Source: Monomorium pharaonis
Taxonomy: Eukaryota > Arthropoda > Insecta > Hymenoptera > Formicidae
Length of the DNA: 64,000 nucleotides
Direction: 5' to 3'
Assembly: GCF_013373865.1 (NCBI RefSeq)
Contig: NC_050472.1
Span: 19,156,636-19,220,635, forward strand
Part shown: positions 1 to 11,170 of the stretch, in pieces
How the letters are laid out: every line of letters begins with the position of its first letter
Numbering within the stretch: position 1 is the first letter of the stretch
The notes under the pieces: generated by a model
Seen by the model: the letters and a program-made list of their open reading frames with translations, nothing else
Database searches by the model: none
Told to the model about the DNA's origin: nothing
Position numbers and translations under genes: made by a program

Positions 1-159
1 TGACAAATTATTCGATATTTTAAATTCTTCCAAACCTTACAGCAGCAATTCTAATAAACAAGCATTTACATATACAAATGAGCAAGTAACGTTTCTTAAT
101 GAAACAAGAGAGTTTTTGCAACGCACTTGAGTAATTAGAAAAGATGAAAATAACGCAAC

Positions 160-470
160 AAATTCCCTTAAACGAATAAAATGTTTTATTATTTCAATTA
201 ATTATATTCTATAACGATATCGAGTGAGCCTACAGTTCTTACCTTTACTGCGACTGCGGGGAATGCTGCTCACAATAGCAAACTTTGTCCTCGTTTCCTC
301 AGCCGTTTCTGAGATATTCTTGAAGTAAAGGGACGATTCAGCTCACTTATCTGCCGATAATTGACGAACGATAATCACTAAACGACTCTCAAACGCTAAC
401 AACAAACGCGTACACTGATATCTGTCGCAACCAAACGCTCGATAGCTTCTGCGAAGGCAGGTAGCACCGA
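160..470 (-). other. possible non-coding first exon of a gene leaving the left edge
   Basis: Read on the minus strand, the stretch leading down to about 242 ends in AAAG/GTAAGAAC, a near-consensus 5' splice site, and lies directly downstream of the CpG-rich island at 460-1430. The region carries stop codons in the frames I tried, so if it is an exon it is probably 5' untranslated. The rest of the gene would lie off the left edge. This rests on a splice-site match and base composition only. Confidence 0.25.
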
Positions 471-1430
471 TGGCGACTGTGGACATGTGGCAAGCGACGC
501 GCACTACTTGTACGATACCGAGCTGGCTACTCCCTTCCACGTTACCATCAACCAATCAGAAAGACTGCCCGCCTTCTCGACATCGCTATACCGTCACGAC
601 TTTTTCCTCCGCGCGGGGGAAAGCCGCGAGCAAAAAGATAGCGACAACGACGATAGACCGAGACGACGATAAAATACCGCCGTCCGGAACAGCCCGCGTG
701 CCTAATCTCCTCGCGCGCGAATCTCGGCGACACACGAACGACCGGATTGGGCGCCAGACGTGCTCGATGGCACGTCGATTCGCGAGATTCACTAAAAACG
801 GCCTTAATTCACGCGCGAAACGACGGCTAGCTCACCTAACCTAACGGCAGAGGGGCAGGGTCTAGGAAAGGGGCATACGCTACACGAGTGCGCGGAACGC
901 GACTCGAAAATCAAATGTCGACTCAGCCGATGATATTAACAAAAATAAAGTTTATTAAAAGAAAAGAAAAAGAAAGTAAGAACGGAAAATAAAAATTAAT
1001 GAATCAAAACGTGAAAGACCATCGCACGCGCCAAGCGATACGGGCGCACGTGAACGCCGGCTCTCCGGCCTCGCTAATCCCCCCGTTAGCGCGCGGGCAC
1101 GACCTTCCTCGCGCGCGATACACTGTTTCGGTCGGGCGAGATGTGCCGACAATCCCGGCAACCATAGATCGCGAACACGATATCCGGTCCGCGACGCTCG
1201 CTGGTCTCCAAAACCGATCCCGCTACACAAAATTACTCGCGCGACGCTGAGCTCGCGAACGATATCCGCGGGGACTACTTTTCCCACGCGGCCCTTTCGC
1301 ACGGGCGAGGGCTTTGCGGCGCACGCGGTCGCTACTTCCTGGGGGAACCGCGGACGGGATCCGCTCTCCTCCTTGGCCACGATACTCGGCGCGACGCTGC
1401 CCCTCTCGCTTGAGTCCGACAATGTATCCC
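460..1430. promoter_or_regulatory. CpG-rich island, probable promoter region
   Basis: About 1 kb of GC-rich, CpG-dense sequence stands out sharply from the AT-rich surroundings. Open frames here overlap on both strands, are Arg/Ser-rich and look like a by-product of base composition, so I do not call a protein. An AATAAAG at about 945 sits in a short A-rich interruption. A promoter/5'UTR role for a minus-strand gene is inferred from the donor-like site at about 242; a GC-rich repeat is the alternative. Confidence 0.35.
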
Positions 1431-3164
1431 AAAATTATTTCGTAGAATACACACGTCGATAAGAATTACTTACTCCAATTATACACACGAATCGCGCTCC
1501 TTCTATCCATGACAAAACACATATTTTTTATTCATAGAACCTAATATACGATTGTACATGGACAAATTTTTCTTATCCTTTTTATGCTCTCAAAAAAATT
1601 TCTGAAAGATGTGTGCTGTGTGGGTTAATTTTTAAAAGATTATACATGAGGCCAAAGAAGAACGCTACTTTTTGTGGACTTTTACACACAAAAAAAGTAT
1701 ATGCGTAGATTTCTTTATAACTTATGACTTATAAAAAAATTTAACTATTGAAGAATCTTTAGGAATTTTGTTAAGGTGTGTATATACATACACACATACA
1801 CACCGAGTCCTTAAACACGCAGTATGTTAAAATTCCTTTTTTATTCTGTAAACGTAATTTCTTAATGGCTGTCAAAAAATAATTTTCTTTCCTTTGTCTA
1901 ATAAAATAATTATATTAATTTTGCTCATTAAATATGTCTTATTTTTACCTTATTTTATTCCCCCCCAAAATATATATGATATATTTTAATTTAATTTAAT
2001 TTAATTTGTTTTTATTTATTCAAAACACGAAAAATCAATAATAATTACAGTAATTTATGGTACGTAATATTGAGGAATAATAAGAATACTGTTTTTATCC
2101 ATTACTGCAAATACATATTGCGCTGCAACATTGCTACCGTATTATAAGCAGTATTGCTAATAGAGGACATTTTGACGTTGTTGTAACATGGCATCTACAT
2201 TATTCAACTAATACATATACAATATTACAATCTTGCAATTAAATATTTCTGCAATCTTTTCGCAATCTTTCGGTGCTGTATGGGAATAAATATGCTGCGA
2301 TCAAAGATTTCTTCCTTTATCCTTAACGGTCATCCCTCATGGGTGGTGCACATCACTTTCGGGCTCGTGCGGGGACATTGTTTAAATTGACAGACGAAGA
2401 AAAATGAAGTTTAAACAAGAACTATTTCTCGTAAATAAAAGGCTCAACTTTCACTTAGAAAAATAATTTATAATATTCATTACCGGTTAGGCTCGGCGTA
2501 GACATTGCTGTCCGTAAAGAGCAAATTCTTGCGACTACGGACGGCACGGACCCGCGTCTCGCTGGGCGGTCTAATCCCGCCCGCTGGACGGTATTTGGCG
2601 GTAGACCGGGCGAATCGGTTTCTTTTTTTTTTTTTTTTTTTTTTTTTAATTAATAACTTTTTAATTATTAGGAAAATTACTATATGGTACGGAACTTTTC
2701 TACTCACTTTAGTCCGTTCTACCTCTACACAAACGCTATGTCAATGTTCTGACATTTTCTTAAGATAATCAGAATGATTAATTTATATTTTACAGGGAAG
2801 AAAAAGGGTGAAATTTTAAATTAAGAGTTCTTTTATCAATTTTGACTCTGATTATCATTTACCAAATTATTATTAAATAAAGTTGGTCAATCAGACTGTG
2901 TGCACCCGAAGCGTAGCATGCCATCAAAATCATTCTAATGTACGACACATGCTAAAACAATTTTTTAAAAAACGTTCACACATGTGATACGTGCGATAAT
3001 AGTATTCCTCGTGTTAAATTACATTAAATAACGTTACGAAATAAAGCATATAATGAACGGCACATAAAAATAACAGAATAACGTGTACGTCTTTGTTTGT
3101 CTTTCCCTTAAAAATTCACAAGGCAATGAGTCAGGCCACTTGGCTAACGGTATTATTAATAAAA
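1431..3164. other. AT-rich spacer without recognisable gene
   Basis: I see no coding exon here. The stretch holds short A/T tracts, a GC-richer island at about 2485-2622 directly followed by a 25-base poly-T run (2623-2647), and otherwise unique-looking AT-rich DNA. The island plus T-run could be a retroposon fragment, but no diagnostic motif is visible. Confidence 0.4.
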
Positions 3165-3575
3165 GTATATAAAAGTATATAAAAATATCTATACAATTAT
3201 ATATCAAAAATGTCCATCAAAATTTTATATTGCAAATTTTTATATAATTTTACATAATTTTATATAATTTATATATAATTCTAGTAGCGCATGTTCTCGT
3301 ATGAAAAAATTTTTACCGGGAAAAAATTACTTATTAACAATTATATATAATTATACATAATTATATTTAATTACATATGATCATATATGAGTAATTTTTT
3401 TTCCCGATAAAAAATTTTTCACATCAAACCACGTATAAATCTGGTATAGAATTATACCAGAATGATACAAAATGATATAAGATTATTTTAAATTACATAA
3501 AAATATACAATATAAAATTTTGCATGGACATTTTTGATACATAATTCTATAGATTTTTATATATTTTTACATAAA
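3165..3575. mobile_element. foldback (hairpin) element, about 410 bp
   Basis: The outer arms (about 3165-3240 and 3480-3575) are inverted copies of each other, sharing for example a TCAAAAATGTCCAT core. An inner pair (about 3299-3330 and 3390-3425) carries an ACCGGGAAAAAA / TTTTTTCCCGAT motif. There is no coding capacity. It is probably a non-autonomous foldback/MITE insertion; a similar design is seen at 50503-50997. Confidence 0.6.
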
Positions 3576-3713
3576 AAATATTTTATCGGGGAAAGTTAAT
3601 CTCTTCAAAATTTTTCACAATTCTTAGCTTGTCAGGCCGATCATTAATCTCGATATCCTACTGATGTTTTCTTAATCTTTTGACTCTCATTTTCTCCTCG
3701 TGAAAACTTCAAG

Positions 3714-3979
3714 AGGATATTGTAACCTGTTTGAAAAGTTTCAACCTGTTTCAAAGTCTAACAAATTTACGACTCAGAGCGAACAATAGTCACAAGACAC
3801 AATAGCATTGAGAGTGAAAAAGAAATAATAAATCTCGTGGTTACACAGGATATTGTAACCTGTTTGAAAAGTTTCAACCTGTTTCAAAGTCTGAAAAATT
3901 TACGACTTACAGCGAACCATAGTCACAAGACACAATATCATTGAGAGTGAAAAGGAAATAATAGATCTCGTGGTTACAC
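3714..3979. repeat. tandem duplication, two copies of a 133-bp unit
   Basis: The unit begins AGGATATTGTAACCTG at 3714 and again at 3847, with a third truncated start (AGGATT) at 3980, giving a period of exactly 133 bp both times. The copies differ at a handful of positions. No ORF spans the array, so this looks like a young local duplication. Confidence 0.9.
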
Positions 3980-3989
3980 AGGATTTTCG

Positions 3990-5246
3990 TTCTCATGCCT
4001 CGATATTTTCGCCCGAGAGGCGCGTGGTTGTCGCCGATGCGTATTTGTAAGACCAATTTATTACAATGTGTTTTGTTAAATTTTAGAAAATGCACTTATT
4101 ATTTTTATAACATATACATTACATATCTGTACAGTAGAATATATTTTGTATTTATGTTAAGATTGGTCCTTATTAAGTATTTCGTGTTAAATTTCTAACA
4201 AGGGGAGGTCACGGCGTGATACCGATCGATTTCGATGAAACTGATTGTATCGATAGGTCATCACGTCAAGAATTACTGGGTAACCGGATAAAACGCAATA
4301 TTCAACCGTTCGCGGGAAAATCACAATTAAAAATTACGAGCGCCGTATCAACCTAAGGAAGAGAACATTTCATCGAGAAGCGCCTAGCACAATGGCGGCG
4401 TGTTAGATATGTAATTTTGACGTTGCGCATTCAAATATCGATAAGTAACGTTTTTTTTTTTATATAAAATATTTTTAATAACACGATTTTTTAATGTAAA
4501 ATTAATATAAAATAGATACGTTTTAATTACTTATTTTGTAATAGTCTATTTTTTTGTCTGACAAATTTATTATAGAACAGCGGCCACGCACGCGGCACGC
4601 GGAACAAGAGGAATAGCGGGAGGCGGAGCCTGTTGAAATCGGCCGAGAAATGCATTTCTTGCCGACCTCTGTTATAGAACAAATGGAAGTAAATAAATGT
4701 AATTGTACATTTTAAACAGTAATGACGGCAACAAGATAAATCACACCAAACGTTGTACATAACACCAATATATTTGAAATATAGTACGTTTTTGCGAAGC
4801 AGTTTTAAACTACCGTTCCTCTATAACATACGTTATATCCTTATAAGCAGGTAGAAAAAGAGATCCTTATAAGGCTTGTAAGATTAAAAAATAATACTTT
4901 TTCAATCTAGAATAAAGATATAGATGATGTAACCCTCTCCTTCCGATTCCTTGCTTTTTATTATTGGCGTCCTACCTACCGACCCTTTCTTCTCTTTCTA
5001 TTTGTTTATATCAGCCTTGTAATATAAGCAGGTAGAAAAAGAAAGTGTATAGGGTCGCGTAATAATGTTTCCTATATCCTTATTTTTGTAATAATGTTTC
5101 CTATATCCTTAAAATACAAAAACATTAAAAATTACATGATGATAGTGCGATATTTCCTTTCCTTTTACTATCATTTGATTATAACAGTTTAATTATTATT
5201 TTTAGTCACATTGGATTCGATTATAATCATTAATAATTTGATGGTC
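3990..5246. other. spacer, no gene recognised
   Basis: Mixed AT-rich sequence. Small internal duplications are visible: TATAAGCAGGTAGAAAAAGA occurs near 4844 and almost identically near 5027, and a short unit ending CCTATATCCTTA repeats near 5067-5110. No splice-bounded coding segment was found. Confidence 0.4.
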
Positions 5247-5767
5247 TATACGCCCATTACCGTTCTAGGCCCGACGCGACGGCCGAGTCGCCGATTGCGC
5301 GCGCGTGACGCTGTGTTTCAGAGGCGTCCTATAGATCCGATAGATACGCCTAGATAAATCCGTGCAATTAAAAATTTCCTTGCGCTGCGAATAATTTTCA
5401 TTTTTACAGATAATTAAAGTTATCGATATAAAAAGAACGCATCAGCAACAGTACCTTCTAAGTAATGTGGAAAACTATTGACAAAATTGCAATTATTACA
5501 TTACATCATTGCTAAATATATCTATTTATATATATACATGTATACATGTATACATACGAAGATGTTTATAAACGTAAACGTAATATCAATAACTTTAATT
5601 ATTTATTAGTAAAGGAAATAATTATTCTCAACGCAAGGAAATTTTTAATCACGCGGATGGATCAAGGCATATCTGACATATGGCGCTCCTAAGGACACAG
5701 CGTCACACGCGCGATCGGCGGCTCGACCGTTCTACTCGACCGTCGAGCCTAGAAAGGTAGTGGGGGT
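5247..5767. mobile_element. non-autonomous DNA transposon with long inverted repeats
   Basis: The ends at about 5247-5385 and 5630-5767 are imperfect inverted copies over roughly 120 bp. They share CCCAYTACC(G/T)TTCTAGG at the tip, then a CGCCGAT.GCGCG block, TGACGCTGTGT, and TTAAAAATTTCCTTGCG at the inner end. TA dinucleotides flank both tips. The AT-rich middle has no ORF. The GC-rich arms make this easily mistaken for gene sequence. Confidence 0.75.
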
Positions 5768-7833
5768 ACAGCAGGCGGTGCCTCAGGAATCGGCCCGAAA
5801 TGTACAACTAATTACGAGCACTGCTTTACTTGTTCAAAGATAACATTATTACCGTAATAGATATTTATTAGATAAATAATCACGTTCGCGGTAAGAAATT
5901 TCGGCATTAGAAATATGAAAACATTATGTATAATAAAATAAATTGCAAGAACCGAAGAAATATACCAAAGGAAACCGTAAAACGAAAATAATTTAATGGT
6001 TCTGATTATGGTTCTGGTACTGTAAAATTAGAAGCAGAACACGGTTACGGTTTGCGGTTTTGGTCGGCCTAAAAAACTGGTTACAAACCGGTTATCGGTT
6101 TCGGTTCCGGTTCGATCCGTGTCCCTGTATACAAGAATGCAATTAATACGAGTCGGCCAAATTTTCCCGTCTCACTATCTTTTACCAATGATAGCATTTT
6201 TATTTTTCAAATAACTTTTAATAAATTTTCGTGTCTCTCTAAGTTAAAAAAAAAAAAAATACTTGGCTAACGGTATTGATTTCAAACTCATTTTTGAAAG
6301 CACGCGTTTATGTACTTGGCGTATCTTTTTTACATTTACAAGGTTTTCTTAATGAAATATATACATATATGTATATATAAGAGATCAGTATGTGAGTAAT
6401 GATAAATCGAATGAATGATCAGTATAATATACGACTATGCCGTAATTGCATATCATTTCAAGGACTTGTAGAATATTTAATTTACATTTTTCGGAGTAAA
6501 AGAGGGCGAAACTTCAATTAAAATTCCTCTACTAGTTTTAGATTATTATTTACAAAAGTATTAATAAATCAAATTGATCAATCAAACGGCGGACGGCTGC
6601 AGCGTGCAAAAGCCTATAGTATATATATGTCATGAGGCTCTATTCGCTTATCTCACACTCTCCCAATTAAAACTATATTTTCAATTTTTATATTAATAAG
6701 TAATTACATATATATATTAATAAATAAATGGAAAAATAAATGACTAAGTAAGCTCTCTAATACGTAAATCAATAAGAATATATAAAATTAGAAACCATTT
6801 TAGTTTCTGATTATTCTTTGTTTATTAATTATTTATTTGTTTATTCACATTTATCCATTTATTTAGAATATTCATTTAATTAAATTACTTAATTCGCATG
6901 ATTCAGTCTTATCAGTGAGTAAATCTCAAATAATTTCAGTGATAATGTTTTACTTTTAAATAAAACGAAATTTTTGATTTCTTTTACCTCTTTCGTTCTA
7001 TCTTCAGACAAATATTTTTCAATTAACAAGAAGGAAATAAAGAATGGAGAGGAATTATCTTTATTATTGGAATTTTTTTAAAGTAGTAGCACAGAATTTT
7101 AGTTTAGGGAAAAGTTACATAAGAAACATATGCCATTTTTGATACATTTTGACATTAACCTTTCTGGGATCGAAAGCCTAATTTTAAATTTTCGTCATTT
7201 CCAACTAAATTCATTGTGTTTATGGATATTTAACATTTATTATGTTTCTTCAAAAAATGATTACGTCGAAATTTCGGTAAATGCTGCTGCACCCGCAGTA
7301 TGTCTCAATTGCGACAAACCTCTGTGCGTTTCGAAATTTACCGCACAAGGCAAACTTATCAGTTTTTTTGAAAATCATATCCGCTTAGCTATTTAAAATT
7401 ACTTCTGTCATTGGCATCCATTATAAATAATATGTGCGTTTATTTTTAAATAAATTAATATTACTTTGTATAATATAATGACATTTTATTGCCTGATATC
7501 TTACAAAGTGCGATACATATAAATTACATTTTTATACATATTTTTCAATACATTTTTAATGCAAATGATGTTAAACAGCCATTTTAAGAATAAACAATCA
7601 TGTAAACCTCAAACACAGCAAAAAATGACCACTCAACTTTTCTGGACCGAAAGCCTGATATATTGGGCGTTGGAGCGGCGTTAAGAGATTAAAATAATTT
7701 TTTTTTTAATTGTTTAACCAAATTGTTCCCAAACAATTTATTTGAATATTTTTTATCAATAATCTTTTTTTACATCTACACCAAACATTCCGTAGTTAAC
7801 GCCCATCGTTGCAAAGTTAACTGTGTGAATTTA
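5768..7833. other. spacer with repeat debris, no gene recognised
   Basis: AT-rich. Points worth noting are a GGTTTCGGTTCCGG-type degenerate stretch near 6050-6120 and a CGAAAGCCT motif following TTCTGG, present near 7158 and again near 7640 in the same orientation, which may be sub-terminal repeats of a decayed transposon. No coding exon is supported. Confidence 0.35.
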
Positions 7834-8060
7834 TTAAGGGGATGCTAGACTGCCTCTCAAATTTCATTGGGGTCGATAGCGTAGAGTCATTCGTGCACCT
7901 CATTAATTAGGTTTCGTATATATTTCTTTTATAAGTTTAGAAAATTTTTTTCCAGAATTAAAGTACGCATATTAAAAAGGCTCGATATCTACATCACTAA
8001 ATAAGTCGATAAAGTCAATAAAGAGCATCACATTAAAATGTTTATAATTCCGTATGAATT
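7834..8060 (+). mobile_element. fragment of a TTAA-flanked MITE family (left part)
   Basis: It starts TTAAGGGGATGC and then matches the element at 13048-13587 through GGGGTCGATAGCGTAGAGTC and ATTCGTGCA. The 3' portion of the family (ending ATCCCCTTAA) is not evident here, so the copy is truncated. The TTAA plus GGG tip suggests a piggyBac-type non-autonomous element; that assignment is inferred from the target site alone. Confidence 0.6.
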
Positions 8061-8716
8061 TGAACAAATAAAAGAAGAATTAATTTTAACTTTTGTTTTA
8101 ACGATAAGAATGTTGAATATATTTATTTATTTATGAATCACACATACAGGGTGCCTCAGCTACATATAGCTAAGTATGACGGATTGCCTGCCCCTAGGCG
8201 CGCGTCGGGCCGGTAATACAGGACGTATCGGTATACTATAATCATTCGCGTATCTTTGTAACAGAATTGCAGTAAACATTAATCGTCACGCTGTCAATGG
8301 CTTCGCATAAGTCGAAAAACATTATATTTATAAAATATTTATAAAATATATTTAATATTTATAAATGTGTTTAAATGATTGAAGGTTATAGAAACGCAGT
8401 ACGAGTGCGTTCTTTTAATCATTCTTTTAATCTAAAATATGAATCGACTGCAGTCTGATATGTTTACAATTATTCGGTCTCTGCAAACGACGCACGCATT
8501 ATCGCGACGCGTGCAACAAAGTGTCTAAATTCCTTGAAATTCGATCTTACTAAATTAATATAAAACGCAATTTTGACAGTTTTGACACAGATATAACGTA
8601 GGGCATTGGGCGCAGGACACAAATAAACAAATATTAATATTGTAATTTTTATATTATTATAATTTATTTATTTATTTATTTATAGAATATGTTCAAAGTA
8701 TCCCCCACCGTTATCC

Positions 8717-9180
8717 TCACATAAACTGCACAAAACTTTCTCTTACTCTACGTAATGTTTGGGGTGTTATTTGCAAACATGCATTTTGTATTCGATTAAT
8801 TAAATCGTTTCTATTCACTGGCAGTGCTTGGTATATTTGGTCTTTCAAATAACCCCAAAGAAAAAAATCTAAAGGAGTAAGATCCGGAGATCGCGGCGGC
8901 CACTCCTGGAAATCACTGTGAATTCCAATCCATCTATTGGGAAATTTACGGTTTAGGACAGTACGGGAGACAAGCGATGTATGGGCGGGATGAGACCATC
9001 TTGCTGAAAAATCATTTCGCCTCTTACAATTAAAGGCACGTCCTCTAATAGGTCAGATAATGTATTATCCAGAAAATCAGCATAAATTTCGCCGTTGATA
9101 TTAATATTTTCAGGAAAGAAACATGGTCCAATAATCCTGTCATCGAGTATGCCCATCCAAATGATGATCATATCAATCAA
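8717..9180 (-). pseudogene. mariner/Tc1-superfamily transposase C-terminal relic
   Basis: The minus strand encodes the C-terminal part of a DDE transposase: a GxLDDRIIGPxFF segment, a VxxRGEMIFQQDG segment (the second catalytic Asp region) and then WPPRSPDLTPLDFFLW, the signature around the third acidic residue. The reading frame shifts just after the FQQDG segment and the N-terminal half and DNA-binding domain are missing. It ends at a TGA at 8717-8719. A TACAGGGTG tip near 8146 may be one end of the element. It is a non-functional fragment. Confidence 0.8.
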
Positions 9181-10580
9181 ATGATGATATCAATCAAAAT
9201 GATCGCCCGAGTAGATCACTTTTATTTAGACGCTACGTCATGCGTATGTGTGTCGGTTTTCTAAAGCCTATGGTTAGACGAAGGTTCTTTCTGTCAAAAT
9301 GTCCTACCATAACATCCAACAGACTAGAGAGAAAAGGAAAGGTCAGTTTGCCAAAGCAAAGTGATTGCTCAGATGGAATATTGCTTGGAAGCAACGGCAA
9401 AAAGAAGAAAAATTGCCAAGGAGGTTGGTTATATGTAAAATTTGTATTACGCCGCATGATCTCCGCGATTCCACATCAAACATAACCTACTTGACATTTT
9501 AGTGACAAATATCTTTAAAAAACGGTCGGCTATTAACATTATTCTTGTAATGAATGCAAAGGTTATGATTCCATCTTTCTACTCTCAAAATTTTGTTACT
9601 CTCACAAATGTTTTCTTCGAAAAAATACACTTCCGGTGAGAAATCGTACAATTCCCATAAGAGCAATATTAATTAGCTCTACAATTGCATTTTTCTTTAA
9701 TATTTAATCGGCAATACGGTCTAAAAGTTCGTGTACATACGTATTTTAACACCCACAACAATATGTGCAAGTATTAGGACCATTTGAGATATTTTGTAAG
9801 TATATCGAGCCTCCTCAATATCAATCTGCGAATTGGACTTTATGAACAATTTTTTTTATTGCTCTATCTATTATCTGTTGTCATGCGTATATGTAACCTA
9901 AATTTTCGTAGCGCATATTCGTCTGAATTAAGCAAGCTAATTTTCAAAAGCCGAAACACTTTTTTCCCCCGCCGTCCACCAGTATGGATACGAATTTCGT
10001 AAGTCCAAACTGTAGATCTCTTATATTAAGCAAACATCGTTATGACGTGACCGCGAATTAATCATTTTTCCATTTTTGATATAAATTCTACCCCATAGAC
10101 TGGTGTAATAATACGTATACTTTTATTCTGGAAGATTTCCATATCAATAAAAGAGATAAAAATATAAAGAGATAAAGATATCGAGGTACATAATTTACTG
10201 TCCGTCTGTCGACAAAACAGACGTCAAAACAGTCGGCAAAATGGAGACGAAATTTAAAAAACACAAGTATATTTCAATCATCTATAACTGCATGTAAAAG
10301 AGAAACCGTGCGCATATCATTACGTGTAGTTCATCGTAGCTGATCGCCTACGTCGGATGGTAAGCGCGATGATTGCGTCGCCCCTGTTTACCTCCTATAC
10401 TCGTCCCCGTAATTCGATAACTATTTCCTTTTGTAATTCAAAAAGCGAGCTGCAACAGAAATTTTTGTAAAAAAGAAAACTGCCTTAGCATTGTTGAAAG
10501 AATATGTATTTTCAAGCGCAGCAATAACGTCACGTTAAATGGCTTGTACATACATGTTGACGGGCGTGTCGTGAGACACG
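9181..10580. other. spacer, no gene recognised
   Basis: AT-rich sequence directly beyond the transposase relic. Short open frames on both strands near 9240-9480 have no recognisable motif and lack splice support. Confidence 0.35.
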
Positions 10581-10582
<2 letters not shown>

Positions 10583-10626
<44 letters not shown>

Positions 10627-10800
10627 GAGGGGGAAATGCAGTTACGCACACTCATCTGGCCGTCCAGATGGGTAGTGTGGGACTCGTGGGGCCCAACATC
10701 GCAAGAAGGGACCAAACCTGCCTAACGTAATAGACGGGTTTTGATAATTCCTTCAGCCGACGAATAGGCCCACCCTACCCACTAAAACCCCCTCCCTTAG
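10583..10800 (-). mobile_element. 3' end of a poly(A) retroposon (LINE or SINE tail)
   Basis: On the minus strand a GC-rich segment (about 10800-10624) ends GCATTTCCCCCTCGTTA and runs straight into 41 A residues (poly-T 10583-10623 on the plus strand). This is the structure of a 5'-truncated non-LTR retroposon with its poly(A) tail. No reverse-transcriptase motif remains in the 200 bp, so the family is not identified. Confidence 0.65.
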
Positions 10801-11170
10801 CATTCTCTCTGCGTGTGTATACTTTTTGCTTCTGTATTTTTATTATTGTTCTGTATTATTTCGTCGAAAACCAACCGAACTTTGAGAGCTTCCGCTCAAA
10901 CGTTACTCTCGCTGTCAGATTTCTCAAATTTCTCGTCCAATTTAATAGTTCCTATGTCCGGTAGTTTTTCTGAAAGAGAAATATATCTTAAATTATTTTA
11001 AATAATAATACGTATAGCTTCTAACAACTAAATTCGTATGTTCGAGAATTTCTAAAAATGCAAATATGTAAATCTGAGTTTTATTTGGACGTATTTTCCA
11101 TCTGCTTTCCATGCATTTAATTTCATTAAATTCCGACAACAGTAACATATGATTTAGTAAATCGCGTTAC

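Noticed and set aside
470..1430. Several open frames on both strands near the left edge
   Set aside because: Compositional by-product of a CpG-rich island; no domain or splice structure.
2485..2647. tRNA-derived SINE ending in poly-T
   Set aside because: GGGCGAATCGG only weakly resembles a B box, no A box was found, and the T-run is on the wrong side for a poly(A) tail.
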